Source: Bacteroidales bacterium
Lineage (GTDB): Bacteria; Bacteroidota; Bacteroidia; Bacteroidales; UBA932
Assembly: GCA_024398105.1 (NCBI GenBank)
Contig: JAKSJP010000009.1
Span: forward strand, 1-64,000
Direction of reading: 5' to 3'
Length of the DNA stretch: 64,000 nt
In this document: piece after piece, positions 1-11,859 of the stretch
Position numbering within the stretch: the first letter of the stretch is position 1
Layout: each line of letters begins with the position of its first letter
Notes under the pieces: generated by a model
What the model was told of the DNA's origin: nothing
The model's database searches: none
What the model saw: only the letters and a program-made list of their open reading frames with translations
Program-made: the position numbers and the translations under genes

Positions 1-387
1 GACTCGTTCTACGAGCATTGCAAGGAACTCCAGGCCAAGGGCTCTGTCTATGCAGATCTGGGCAAGGGAGCTTTCCGGAATGTCTATTCTTATGCTTTCA
101 AAGTCTGGAAAGACGGTCTTGAGCCATCGCAAACCGTGCGCAAGGCGGTCCTGTTCCTGCTTGGCAAGGGCATAGGCCCATGGTCAGGGTACCATGATAC
201 CGCTGTCCTTTTCCGAAAGCATGAGGACGAAGCGGTCCTTGAGTTTGACAGATGGTGGTGGGAATGCCTTCAGGAGCGTGCCGGCGGCCATTATGAGCAG
301 CTGATGCATATCTTTGCCCTGAAGGATACTCCGTCGTTGAAGGCGGACCTTATCGGCGGAGAGGGAGTAAAGACACAGGCGACTTAG
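1..387 (+). CDS. C-terminal end of an unrecognised protein, possibly a glycosyltransferase-like protein
   Basis: The frame is open from the first base, so the gene starts before the window; 128 residues are visible up to TAG at 385-387. The fragment contains a GPWSGYHDTAVLF stretch followed by FDRWWWE and a short C-terminus. An aromatic WWW before the end recalls DUF616-type glycosyltransferase-like proteins, but the match is weak and I do not assign a function. Its last 38 bases overlap the end of the convergent lipoprotein gene on the other strand. No signal or membrane segment can be judged because the N-terminus is missing. Confidence 0.6.
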   Translation, partial: DSFYEHCKELQAKGSVYADLGKGAFRNVYSYAFKVWKDGLEPSQTVRKAVLFLLGKGIGPWSGYHDTAVLFRKHEDEAVLEFDRWWWECLQERAGGHYEQLMHIFALKDTPSLKADLIGGEGVKTQAT

Positions 388-1918
388 TCTTACTCCTGTT
401 TGTGAGAGCTGTGATAGACTCTGGTTCTGGGGTCGTGTCAACAAATTCAGGCTCACCTTTGAAATGGATTGCCAGTTTGTGGAGATCCCTGTCTCCGTAT
501 GGATAGTCTTCCTCGAACGATCCTTCGATGATGTAGTAGTCTCCGTCCTTTGTGATTGTCAAAGTTCCGTTTGCAGGATTAAAGACGCCATCTTCGATGA
601 AATACCAATCGCTGTCGTAACTATAGAACATGGTATCAGGGCCGGAGATGGTTCCTGGAGTAAGGCTGGTATCGAAAGTAGACTTCAGTACGTATGTTCC
701 AGTGATATCCTCGGTCTCTGAACATATGCCGATGCTTCCAAATGTGTCAATTGCGGCATCTGAGCTGCCTAAATCAGGGGTGCCCCCGATGAACTCCAAA
801 ATAGTGAAGTATATGTCGGAGCCGTACTCGGTCTTGTAATACTGTCCATATGGCTTAATCCTGCACTCATTGAAAGCAATGTCATAATCCTTGTCTATGG
901 TTGATGAGTAGGTGTTGTCCTCAACGTTCATCATTTCTGGATTAATTGTCCACTTGATTTTGTGGGTCTTTCCTTTTTCGTCAAGGATGGTAGCGGAAAT
1001 TTTTCCGTCCTGGATGTTGAGGGTTGCCTTGCTCCATAGTGTCCTGTGGTTGCGTATGCAGCATTCTTCTATATTGAGGGTGCCGGCCTTCAAAGAGTTG
1101 TCAAGTATATATTCGCCATCAGGGAGTCCTGCAGGGCAATTATGGGCGCTGAGTGTCTTGTCAGCGACGATGTCAAACGAGTAGCAGCAACTTGGCTCTG
1201 AATTGCCGTAATAGTATCCTTCATTGAAAAGATGAAGCACCCAGTTGGCTGTCCCATTCTCATAGTAGTCACCATAATAGATATACTCAGCGGCTACTAT
1301 CTTGTCGGTCAGGCCACCCTCCTGCTTTACAGGAATTGATATGGTTCCTTCAGAAGAGCTGACAGATACACTTGCTTCACGGCCCTCGGTTGATGTGTTT
1401 TCTGTCACCGAAACAGTGAATCTGCTGTCTGTCACGGACTTTGTCTCTTTCACTGTCACCCAGTCGGCTGACGACTTAATCTCAAACTGGATATTGCTTG
1501 AGACGGTCACGCTGAAGTCTCCGCCCTCATATGAGGCGTCGATCGCAGAGACGCTGACGCCGAACACGTCATTCTGATCTTGCTCCACAGGCACGACGAA
1601 GGATTTGTCATCAGCTGAGACGGTGATTTCCGCAGTACGGACATCTCCCGTATTGTTCTCCTGCGCCTTGGCGGTGATGTAATACTCGCCGGCATTTCCA
1701 CTGGCCTTGTCAAAAGAGATCCAGCTCGCATCCGAACTTGCAGTCCATTTGACGTTTGAGGTAAAACTGATGGTCATTTCACCTCCGGTTGAAGGGACCG
1801 AAGCCATTTTGATTCCGATGTTGTATATTTCAGGGACTACAGGCTTCTCTTCCTTCTGTCTGCATGCTGTAGCCATGAGAACCAGGGCGGCTGCCAGAAG
1901 TATGGTGATTTTCTTCAT
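350..1918 (-). CDS. Lipoprotein with two BACON domains
   Basis: This is a 522-residue predicted surface or periplasmic lipoprotein. The signal peptide ends in a lipobox at LMATAC (Cys19). Two tandem BACON-type immunoglobulin-like domains follow (about residues 35-115 and 120-200); each ends in the typical VPVEQ or IPVKQ strand. The C-terminal 320 residues form a Tyr/Gly/Asp-rich beta domain of unknown role that begins around LTDKIVAAEYIYYGDYY. BACON domains in Bacteroidota often occur in glycan-binding or carbohydrate-active surface proteins, so a binding role is inferred, not shown. The gene has its own TACCTTTG promoter box and is divergent from the S9 peptidase gene. Confidence 0.85.
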   Translation of the reverse strand: MKKITILLAAALVLMATACRQKEEKPVVPEIYNIGIKMASVPSTGGEMTISFTSNVKWTASSDASWISFDKASGNAGEYYITAKAQENNTGDVRTAEITVSADDKSFVVPVEQDQNDVFGVSVSAIDASYEGGDFSVTVSSNIQFEIKSSADWVTVKETKSVTDSRFTVSVTENTSTEGREASVSVSSSEGTISIPVKQEGGLTDKIVAAEYIYYGDYYENGTANWVLHLFNEGYYYGNSEPSCCYSFDIVADKTLSAHNCPAGLPDGEYILDNSLKAGTLNIEECCIRNHRTLWSKATLNIQDGKISATILDEKGKTHKIKWTINPEMMNVEDNTYSSTIDKDYDIAFNECRIKPYGQYYKTEYGSDIYFTILEFIGGTPDLGSSDAAIDTFGSIGICSETEDITGTYVLKSTFDTSLTPGTISGPDTMFYSYDSDWYFIEDGVFNPANGTLTITKDGDYYIIEGSFEEDYPYGDRDLHKLAIHFKGEPEFVDTTPEPESITALTNRSKTKSPVSLLPLRR

Positions 1919-1934
1919 AATCGAGATGTTTTTC

Positions 1935-1942
1935 CAAAGGTA
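1935..1942 (-). promoter_or_regulatory. Bacteroidota -7 box for the BACON lipoprotein
   Basis: The minus strand reads TACCTTTG, an exact match to TAnnTTTG, 16 bases upstream of the start codon. No clear -33 TTG box was found at the usual spacing. Confidence 0.55.
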
Positions 1943-1964
1943 AAAAATAATCTAAAAAGATGTC

Positions 1965-1972
1965 TATCTTTG
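1965..1972 (+). promoter_or_regulatory. Bacteroidota -7 box for the S9 peptidase
   Basis: TATCTTTG matches TAnnTTTG and lies 29 bases upstream of the ATG at 2002. It is back to back with the minus-strand box at 1935-1942, so this is a compact divergent promoter region. Confidence 0.6.
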
Positions 1973-2001
1973 CGGATATCTTTACAGAATAACTATTAAT
2001 C

Positions 2002-4233
2002 ATGCGAAAAATAAGGACAATGATGGCTGCGTTATGTGCAGCCGGATGTTTATTCTCGACAATGAACTGCAGCAATAAGACAGCTGAGACCGATGGAAAC
2101 TACATCGGTCCATCAGATCTCAAGATTGAAAATGGAGTGATGACTCCGGAGGTTCTTCTTGCGATGGGAAGACTTACCGATCCACAGGTTTCCCCTGACG
2201 GTAAGACCATCCTTTATGGAGTCAGCTATACCTCGATCGAGGAGAACCGTTCATGCAGGAATCTTTTCCTGATGGATGTGGACGGAAGCAACAAGATCCA
2301 GCTTACCCAGGACGGCAAGAGCATATCGAATGCACGCTGGTCTCTCGACGGCCAGTCGATCTTCTTCCTTCAGGGCGGCCAGATGTGGTCGGCTCCTGTC
2401 AATGGCGGCAAGCTCGGTACCAGGACACAGCTTTCAGACGTGCCTTCAGGTATCGGCGAGTTCAAGCTTTCTCCTGACCAGACCAAGGTCCTCTACATCA
2501 GTACAATCAAGAATGCGAAGGTGGACCAGGCAAAGGACATCGATCCTGCCCTTGACAAGGCCAGCGCATACGTGACAGAGGATCTTATGTACCGTCATTG
2601 GGACCATTGGGTTACCGAGACCCCAAGGACATATGTAGCTGCCCTCGGAAACGGTACCATAGTCCCAGGCAATTCGACCGACATCCTTGGCGACGAGCCT
2701 TTCGAGCTCCCTACCGAGCCTTTCGGTGGTGCAGAGCAGCTTGACTGGTCGACCGACAGCCGTCATATCGTATATTCTTGCCGCAAGCACATGGGCAAGC
2801 AGTATGCCTTCAGCACAAACTGCGGAATCTATCTCTATGACACCGCCACAGGCAAGACCACCACGGTAAAGGGTGACGGCGGTTACGACACTGACCCTGT
2901 ATGGAGCCCTGACGGAAAGCATTTCGCGTGGATCAGCATGCCTCGCGACGGCTATGAGGCAGACGCTCAGCGCATTCTGGTCTGCGACGTCGAGACTCTT
3001 GGCGACGGTGCTCTCTCTGTCTCCAATATCCATGAACTGGCTTCTGAGCTTGACCGTGACAAGTCAGGTCTTTTCTGGACACCTGCAGGCGAGAGCCTCA
3101 TGTTCAATGCTCTTGACAACGGCACCCAGAAGATCTATTGCGTCGGCCTTGACGGCACACTCCGCCAGCTTACCGCAGACGCTGAGCCTTATGACTTCTT
3201 CAGCCCGTTCCATATGAGCGCAGAGAACGGCACCTGTACTCTTCTCGCTACCAACTACTGCCTCAACCGTCCGGTGGAGATGATTACCCTCACAGTTGGC
3301 AATGAGGGCTATGCAAGCTGGACTCAGCTCAGCCATGAGAACGACCACCTCTTCGCACAGATGGATGAGCCGACATCGGAGAGCGTATGGCTCGAGACAG
3401 TCGACCACAAGCAGATGCAGTGCTGGGTACTCTATCCTCCTAAGTTCGACTCTTCAAAGAAATATCCTGCCATCGAGATCGTGCTCGGCGGTCCTCAGGG
3501 AACCAACAGCCAGGACTGGAGCTACAGATGGTGCTATCGTCTCATGGCTCAGCAGGGCTATATCGTGATCATGCCTAACCGTCGCGGTACTACTGCCTTC
3601 GGTCAGGAGTGGAAGGAGCAGATCAGCGGTGACTACCCTGGTCTCAATATGCAGGACTACCTCGTCGCAGGCCGCTATATCAAGAGCCAGCCATATGTCG
3701 ACAAGCTCGCATGCGTAGGTGCGTCATACGGCGGCTATTCTGCCTATATGCTCGAGGGTCTCCATGGCGACCTTTACGACTGCTTCATCTCACACGCAGG
3801 TATCTTCGACGAGAAGCAGATGTGGTTCACTACCGAGGAGATGTGGTTCGCCAACTTCGACAACGGCGGTCTCTCTGAGTTCGCCTATGCGGAAGGTCAG
3901 CAGGGCCCTGCCGGCGACGGAGTGACCTTCGGCGGCCTTCAGCAGGCCGGCGCACCATATGCGACCAATCCGAAGGCGCAGCGCCATTACAGCCTCTCGC
4001 CTTCGTCCATGGTTACCAAGTGGCATACTCCTATCCTCTGCATCCATGGTATGATGGACTACAGGATTCCTTACGAGCAGGGCATGGCGGCATTCAATGC
4101 AGCACAGATGATGGGAGTGCCTTCAAAGCTTGTGGTATTCCCGGAGGAGAACCACTGGATCCTTCAGCCACAGAACTCCATCCTCTGGCACCGCGAGGTG
4201 TTCGGATGGCTTGAGCGCTGGCTCAAGAACTAG
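2002..4233 (+). CDS. S9 family prolyl oligopeptidase-type peptidase, lipoprotein
   Basis: This 743-residue serine peptidase probably releases dipeptides or acylated amino acids from peptides outside the cytoplasm. The N-terminus is a signal ending at a Cys in the STMNC segment, so it is probably a lipoprotein. Residues about 50-480 form a beta-propeller with repeated PDG and WSPDGKH-type blades (PD40-like). The alpha/beta hydrolase domain holds the nucleophile in GASYGGY (Ser575), the acid in MMDYRIP (Asp686) and the base in EENHW (His718), so the triad is complete. The architecture is that of dipeptidyl peptidase IV and related S9 enzymes. The exact subfamily (DPP4, DPP5, acylaminoacyl peptidase) is not resolved. 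A terminator follows at 4262. Confidence 0.92.
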   Translation: MRKIRTMMAALCAAGCLFSTMNCSNKTAETDGNYIGPSDLKIENGVMTPEVLLAMGRLTDPQVSPDGKTILYGVSYTSIEENRSCRNLFLMDVDGSNKIQLTQDGKSISNARWSLDGQSIFFLQGGQMWSAPVNGGKLGTRTQLSDVPSGIGEFKLSPDQTKVLYISTIKNAKVDQAKDIDPALDKASAYVTEDLMYRHWDHWVTETPRTYVAALGNGTIVPGNSTDILGDEPFELPTEPFGGAEQLDWSTDSRHIVYSCRKHMGKQYAFSTNCGIYLYDTATGKTTTVKGDGGYDTDPVWSPDGKHFAWISMPRDGYEADAQRILVCDVETLGDGALSVSNIHELASELDRDKSGLFWTPAGESLMFNALDNGTQKIYCVGLDGTLRQLTADAEPYDFFSPFHMSAENGTCTLLATNYCLNRPVEMITLTVGNEGYASWTQLSHENDHLFAQMDEPTSESVWLETVDHKQMQCWVLYPPKFDSSKKYPAIEIVLGGPQGTNSQDWSYRWCYRLMAQQGYIVIMPNRRGTTAFGQEWKEQISGDYPGLNMQDYLVAGRYIKSQPYVDKLACVGASYGGYSAYMLEGLHGDLYDCFISHAGIFDEKQMWFTTEEMWFANFDNGGLSEFAYAEGQQGPAGDGVTFGGLQQAGAPYATNPKAQRHYSLSPSSMVTKWHTPILCIHGMMDYRIPYEQGMAAFNAAQMMGVPSKLVVFPEENHWILQPQNSILWHREVFGWLERWLKN

Positions 4234-4261
4234 TTTGCTGACTGTCACATAAATGAATCTT

Positions 4262-4294
4262 AAGGTCCACGGCAATTCGCTATGGACCTTTTTT
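4262..4294 (+). terminator. Rho-independent terminator after the S9 peptidase
   Basis: Arms AAGGTCCA (4262-4269) and TGGACCTT (4283-4290) with a 13-base loop are followed directly by a T tract. Confidence 0.8.
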
Positions 4295-4318
4295 CTGCAA
4301 ACTATCGGCTAAAATGTC

Positions 4319-4326
4319 TATATTTG
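4319..4326 (+). promoter_or_regulatory. Bacteroidota -7 box for the outer-membrane pair
   Basis: TATATTTG matches TAnnTTTG and lies 31 bases upstream of the ATG at 4358, directly after the preceding terminator. It should drive both the lipoprotein and the barrel gene behind it. Confidence 0.6.
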
Positions 4327-4357
4327 TTATTTTGAAATTAATAGAGACAAAGGAATA

Positions 4358-6331
4358 ATGAAAAAACTAATCGGCTATGTGCTCGCGCTGGCTCTCGGTA
4401 TGTGCATGTTCTATGCATGCGGTACATCGAGAAAAGCGACAATGCTCAAGCAAAGACAGGAATCTGTCGGACTGGCACTTCCGAAGGAGAGTGAGTTCGT
4501 CCAGGAGGCTGTCTCTGCCCACAAGCGTCCTGACAGGATCGTGGTCAAAGGTGACGACGGTGAGGACCTTATCCTTATGAAGGCTATCAAAGATGATGAG
4601 ACAGGAGAGATGGTAGCGAACGAGGTCCTTGAGGCCGCAGTCGTGACCGCCCGCTTCCGCAATAAGGCAGAACGTAACGGACAGGTGACCCTGGAATTCG
4701 ATGTCCATGTACCGAAGTCCATGATCGAAAGCAACTGGCAGACAACCGTCCGTCCGGAGATGTATATTCTTGAAGATACCCTCCACCTCGAGCCGATCGT
4801 GCTCACCGGAGAGAAGTACCGTGAGCAGCAGCTCAAGGGATATGAGCTCTACGACCGCTATGTGGAATCTATCATCACCGATACGACCCGCTTCGTGAAC
4901 CGCTTCCTTCTTGAGCAGTTCATCCAGAGAAACATCCCAGACCTCTGGGCCCTCAAGACAGACTCTACATTCCTCACTCCGCAGCAGTTCGAGACAATCT
5001 TCTCAGTGACTGACCGTCAGGCAGTGGACCACTATACCTATGGCATGAGGGTAAGACGCAACCGCAGACGTATCGGCAACAAGGACGCGATGTACGCCAA
5101 GTATGTCAAGAACCCTATCGTCACGGAAGGTCTCCGTCTCGACTCGATCGTGAACAATTCGAATGGTGACGTGACCTACTGCTACTCCCAGACCATCAAG
5201 ACACGCCCTGAGCTCCGCAAGGTGGATGTGGTCCTCTCGGGAGACATCAGGGATGCAGTAAAGCAGATATATACAATCCCGACGACCGATCCGCTGACAT
5301 TCTACATCAGCTCTCTTGCATCGTTCGTCCAGCCACGTGAGCGCTACATGACCAAGGTCATCGAGCGTCGCGCCGAGGCCAACCAGACATATAACATCGG
5401 CTTCCGCCAGGGCAAGACCGACATCGATCCTGAGTTCATGGACAATACACGCGAGATCAACCGCATCAAGGATAATCTCCGTGCGCTGATGGAGAACAAG
5501 GTCTTCGATCTCGACAGCGTAGTGATCGTCGCTCATGGTTCCCCAGAGGGATCTTACGCGGTCAACGAGCGCATCAGTGCCGGACGTTCACGCAGCGTTA
5601 CAGACTATTTCTCTCAGTATATCCGCACCTACAGGGATTCTCTCGACGCGGAGAATGGCTTCCAGATCGACGAGTTCGGCAATGTGGTAAGAGAAGAGAG
5701 CGTCAACATACGCCTTGTCTCACACTCCATCCCTGAGAACTGGGACGACCTCAACATCTTCGTGGATGCAGACGAGGTGCTTACCGAGAGCCAGAAGGAC
5801 AGCTATCGCAAGATTGTGTCAAGGGACCGCAACGTCGACCGTCGCGACAACCAGCTCCGTCGACAGGAGTTCTATGGCTATCTCAGCGATTCCCTCTACC
5901 CACGTCTGCGTACCGTGAAGTTCAACTTCCATCTCCACCGCAAGGGTATGGTCAAGGATACCATCCAGACCACCGTTCTCGACACTACCTACCAGAGAGG
6001 TCTCCAGCTTCTCCACGACCGTGACTTCGAGAAGGCAGTGGAGGTACTCCGTCCTTACAATGACATCAACACTGCGGTCGCATATCTTGCGATGGACTAC
6101 AACCAGAGCGCGCTCAGCATCCTCCAGCACGAGGAGCGTACCGCTGATGTGAACTATATGCTCGCGATCCTCTACTCACGTCTTGGCGATGACCAGAGTG
6201 CAGTCGACAGCTATCTCCAGGCATGCCGCCAGGATCCGGCCTTCGTGCCTCGAGGAAATCTTGATCCGGAGATATCCGTGCTGATCAGGACTTATGGACT
6301 TAACAGATTTGATGACGAGGAGGAGTTTTAG
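4358..6331 (+). CDS. OmpA-like lipoprotein with DUF3868-like N-terminus and TPR tail
   Basis: This is a 657-residue lipoprotein with signal and lipobox FYACG (Cys21). The middle section (about residues 100-180) is a beta-rich region resembling DUF3868. Around residues 385-430 there is an OmpA/MotB-like segment, VVIVAHGSPEGSYAVNERIS, which in this family contacts peptidoglycan or is a relic of that fold. The last 130 residues contain TPR-like helices ('RDFEKAVEVLRPYND', 'LGDDQSAVDSYLQA'). The stop lies three bases before the next ATG, so it is co-translated with the four-repeat barrel protein and is probably its periplasmic partner. DUF3868 and DUF3575 proteins co-occur in Bacteroidota fimbria-type operons (recalled), but no fimbrillin gene is visible here. 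Confidence 0.75.
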   Translation: MKKLIGYVLALALGMCMFYACGTSRKATMLKQRQESVGLALPKESEFVQEAVSAHKRPDRIVVKGDDGEDLILMKAIKDDETGEMVANEVLEAAVVTARFRNKAERNGQVTLEFDVHVPKSMIESNWQTTVRPEMYILEDTLHLEPIVLTGEKYREQQLKGYELYDRYVESIITDTTRFVNRFLLEQFIQRNIPDLWALKTDSTFLTPQQFETIFSVTDRQAVDHYTYGMRVRRNRRRIGNKDAMYAKYVKNPIVTEGLRLDSIVNNSNGDVTYCYSQTIKTRPELRKVDVVLSGDIRDAVKQIYTIPTTDPLTFYISSLASFVQPRERYMTKVIERRAEANQTYNIGFRQGKTDIDPEFMDNTREINRIKDNLRALMENKVFDLDSVVIVAHGSPEGSYAVNERISAGRSRSVTDYFSQYIRTYRDSLDAENGFQIDEFGNVVREESVNIRLVSHSIPENWDDLNIFVDADEVLTESQKDSYRKIVSRDRNVDRRDNQLRRQEFYGYLSDSLYPRLRTVKFNFHLHRKGMVKDTIQTTVLDTTYQRGLQLLHDRDFEKAVEVLRPYNDINTAVAYLAMDYNQSALSILQHEERTADVNYMLAILYSRLGDDQSAVDSYLQACRQDPAFVPRGNLDPEISVLIRTYGLNRFDDEEEF

Positions 6332-6334
6332 GTT

Positions 6335-9300
6335 ATGAAAAAGTTTATTCTTACTATAGCAGCACTCCTCGGAGCAGCAACCATGATCCCGGCTCAGAAT
6401 GCCGAGCCGACACGCGAAGCGACCATGAACGGAATCTGGGACAACTGGTTCGTCGGATTCGGTGCAGGTACCCATACAATCGCGACCAAGGGAACCGGTG
6501 GCGGCTACAACGGCCGTTTCACCCCTATCGGAGATATCTATGTAGGCAAGTGGTTCAGTCCTGAATTCGGAGCCCGCATGGGTGTCGCAGGAGGAACCGT
6601 GTCACAGTGGGGACATGATCCTATGCCAGGCGTCAAGTTCGAGGAAGGCACTTTCAAGGGCAGCACCTGGATCAAGGAGACCATCGCACAGGAGTATTTC
6701 CATGCGGACCTCCTCTGGAACATATCCAACACTTTTGCCGGCTACAATCCTGATCGTGTCTATAACGCCATCCCATACATCACTCTCGGTGGAATCGCGG
6801 CTACAAAGCTCGTAGGCCATGGATCTGCAGGAAAGACGCTCGCAGCCGGTGCCGGCCTGCTCAATACATTCCGTATCAGCGACAGGGTCGACTTCAACCT
6901 CGATCTCCGTACCATGGCGTACAGAGGACATGTCACCGGTGACGCCCACGCAAGGAACGCCATCAGCGCAACCGCCATGGCAGGTTTCCTCTTCAATCTC
7001 GGTGACTATGGCTGGGACGCATCCCACAGATACTATGAGTCCGACGGTCTCGCATGGAACGGCTTCTGGGACAACTGGTTCGTATCCGGCGGCTTTGGTA
7101 TCGCGACCATGGCAAGCCGCAGGAACGGTCTTGGCTACAACGGCCGTCCTACCGCCGCAATCGACCTGATGCTCGGAAAATGGTTCAGCCCCCTCGCCGG
7201 AGTTCGCCTTGGATATCAGGGCGTGATCCTCTCACAGTGGGGACGAGAGCCGGGAGACCATGTCATCGTCGGTGAAGGAGAGTACAAGGGCGAATCCCGC
7301 TTCAAGGAGAGATTCGGCTATCAGTACGTCCATGCTGACTTCCTCTGGAATCTCAATTCGACTATCGCCGGCTACAATGAGCGCCGCGTCTATGAGGCCA
7401 TCCCATATGTCCATATGGGTTCGTTCCTTTCATATGATGTGGTCTCTGCCATCTCCCAGAGATATGTCGGCATCCTCAACATGGCAGGCGGCGTAGGCCT
7501 CCTCAACAATTTCCGTGTAGGAGAGAGAGCCCACGCCTATATCGACCTCAGAGCCCTCAGGACCTCGGGCAAGGTGACCGGCGATGCTGCTGCAGGTGCT
7601 ACATTCGTAGCTACAGCCACGGCGGGTCTTTCATATGACCTGGGCGGATATGGCTGGTCTGACCACCGTTCCGACGTCGACCGCTTCAGATATGGCTGGG
7701 AGGACGGCAAGGCAGTCCGCAAGCCTAAGTCAGAGGCCTATCGCGACGTCGTCCTCAACGGTTTCGGTGACAACTGGTTCATCGGCATGGCCGGAGGTGT
7801 CATTTCGATCGCCGACAAGGGTACTGGCAACGGATGGAACGGCCGCGTGACCCCTGCTGCCGACGCATATTTCGGAAAATGGTTCAGTCCTTCCTTCGGA
7901 GCAAGGCTTGGATTGCAGGGTGACCTGATGTCACAGTGGGCTTACGACCCGGCTTCAGGAACCGTCCATGAGACCGGCACCATCAATAAGAATGAAGTAC
8001 AGGCAGAGGCAGAGAAGGTATTCAACCTGTATGCCCATGCAGACATCCTCTGGAGCCTTGCGAATACTATCTATGGCTACCGTGAGGACAGGCTCTGGGA
8101 TGTCATCCCTTATGTCCATTACGGCGCTACACAGACACGCAGCATACTCAGCGGCAATTCTATCGCCCGTCATTTCATGGGCGGTCTCGGCCTTATCAAC
8201 GATTTCAGCATGACCGACCGTATGGGCTTCTATATCGACGCCCGTGCTGCGATCTTCAACGGAATCGTGACCGGAGACAGGAAGGCTACCATCGCAGGAA
8301 GCCTCACTGCCCTTGCTGGTATGAGATATAATATCGGAACCACCGGATGGCAGCGCCACTCTGGAGAGGGAGAGATGTGGAACGGCTTCTTCGACAACTG
8401 GTCAGCCGGTATCTCAGCGGGTATCAACACTATCGCGACCAGACGTAACGGCCTCCGCTACAACGGACGTATTACTCCTGCCGAGGAAATCTTTGTCGGC
8501 AAGATGTTCAACCCTAGATTCGGAGTCCGCTTCGGCGTCCAGGGCATGAAGTATTCAGAGTGGAACAAGGAGGCAACCAACGGCGTCCTCATCGAGCATG
8601 GCGAGTTCAAGGGCGAGCCTCGTGACCTCGAGGAATTCGCATTCGTCTATGCCCATGGCGACTTCCTCTGGAACTTGTCAAACACTATTGCAGGCTACAG
8701 CCCTGACAGAGTGTATGAGGCGATTCCTTATATCCATGTCGGCATCGTAGGCCAGAGTGCTACCAACACTCTCGAGAGAAAGGCTGTCGGCCATGAGCTT
8801 ACCGGCGGTCTCGGTCTCATCAATAACTTCAGGATCAATCCTAAAGTCGACTTCTTTGTCGACACGCGAGCAGCTGTCTATGGCAGTGATTTCGTGAAGG
8901 ACGCCCAGGCAGGGCACTCAATCAGCGCAACTGCCATGGCCGGTGTCAACTATAAGTTCGGACCTCGTGAATGGGAGTCAGCCGACGGAACATCACAGGA
9001 CGACTTCCCTCGTCTGCGCAGATGGGCCGTATCGACCAATCTTCTTGGATGGGCTGAACTTGGAACAGCGAACGTCGAGGTCCAGTACGCACTCGGCCGT
9101 CATGTGACAGCTGATGCCATGGGCCGCGTCAACGCATGGACCTTCAGGAAAGATACCGAAGGACAGTTCGAGGACCAGAAGCATACAGCGGCAGTCGGTG
9201 TGAAGATATGGCCATGGTATACTTATTCAGGTCTTTGGATCCGCACTGCAGGCCAGGTCGCAACCTATGCTGCCGGCGGCATCGGCAAGGAGAAGAGGAA

Positions 9301-9514
9301 CGAGAGAGGCGACGCCTATGGTACTGCTCTCTCAGTCGGTTATTCACTCATGCTTGCTCCATCATTCAACCTTGACTTCGGCATCGGCGGATGGGCAGGC
9401 TACAGAGATTTCCGTACCTACGCTTCACCGGCGATGGACAATATGACCGGACGTGACGGAAAGTGGTTCGCGGCTCCGAACGAGCTCAGCATCTCACTCA
9501 TGTTCGTCTTTTAA
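6335..9514 (+). CDS. Outer-membrane protein with four tandem barrel-like repeats and a DUF3575-like C-terminus
   Basis: This 1059-residue protein has a signal peptide ending near MIPAQNA. Residues about 31-241, 242-474, 475-682 and 683-889 are four copies of one domain of roughly 210 residues. Each copy starts NG-(I/F)-x-DNW and contains YNGR.TP, GK-W/M-F-x-P, an H-A-D-(L/F/I)-LW segment and a terminal (V)TGD or similar loop. The alternating aromatic and polar pattern fits outer-membrane beta strands. Residues about 890-1059 form a different domain starting RLRRWAVSTNLLGWAELGTA, a good match to DUF3575 barrels. This implies several barrels on a single chain. The length is far above single-barrel OMPs (about 200-450 residues). 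The function is unknown; adhesion or a structural envelope role is only a guess. Confidence 0.8.
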   Translation: MKKFILTIAALLGAATMIPAQNAEPTREATMNGIWDNWFVGFGAGTHTIATKGTGGGYNGRFTPIGDIYVGKWFSPEFGARMGVAGGTVSQWGHDPMPGVKFEEGTFKGSTWIKETIAQEYFHADLLWNISNTFAGYNPDRVYNAIPYITLGGIAATKLVGHGSAGKTLAAGAGLLNTFRISDRVDFNLDLRTMAYRGHVTGDAHARNAISATAMAGFLFNLGDYGWDASHRYYESDGLAWNGFWDNWFVSGGFGIATMASRRNGLGYNGRPTAAIDLMLGKWFSPLAGVRLGYQGVILSQWGREPGDHVIVGEGEYKGESRFKERFGYQYVHADFLWNLNSTIAGYNERRVYEAIPYVHMGSFLSYDVVSAISQRYVGILNMAGGVGLLNNFRVGERAHAYIDLRALRTSGKVTGDAAAGATFVATATAGLSYDLGGYGWSDHRSDVDRFRYGWEDGKAVRKPKSEAYRDVVLNGFGDNWFIGMAGGVISIADKGTGNGWNGRVTPAADAYFGKWFSPSFGARLGLQGDLMSQWAYDPASGTVHETGTINKNEVQAEAEKVFNLYAHADILWSLANTIYGYREDRLWDVIPYVHYGATQTRSILSGNSIARHFMGGLGLINDFSMTDRMGFYIDARAAIFNGIVTGDRKATIAGSLTALAGMRYNIGTTGWQRHSGEGEMWNGFFDNWSAGISAGINTIATRRNGLRYNGRITPAEEIFVGKMFNPRFGVRFGVQGMKYSEWNKEATNGVLIEHGEFKGEPRDLEEFAFVYAHGDFLWNLSNTIAGYSPDRVYEAIPYIHVGIVGQSATNTLERKAVGHELTGGLGLINNFRINPKVDFFVDTRAAVYGSDFVKDAQAGHSISATAMAGVNYKFGPREWESADGTSQDDFPRLRRWAVSTNLLGWAELGTANVEVQYALGRHVTADAMGRVNAWTFRKDTEGQFEDQKHTAAVGVKIWPWYTYSGLWIRTAGQVATYAAGGIGKEKRNERGDAYGTALSVGYSLMLAPSFNLDFGIGGWAGYRDFRTYASPAMDNMTGRDGKWFAAPNELSISLMFVF

Positions 9515-9526
9515 TTGACAGACTGA

Positions 9527-11799
<2,273 letters not shown>

Positions 11800-11859
11800 T
11801 GCGTAATCCGTGTAGATTTTCCTATATTAGCAGAATTGTACTTAAACAGACCTGAACCT

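Noticed and set aside
2446..3033. A 195-codon open frame on the minus strand inside the S9 peptidase
   Set aside because: It is fully covered by a strongly supported gene with a complete catalytic triad and has no recognisable family or promoter.
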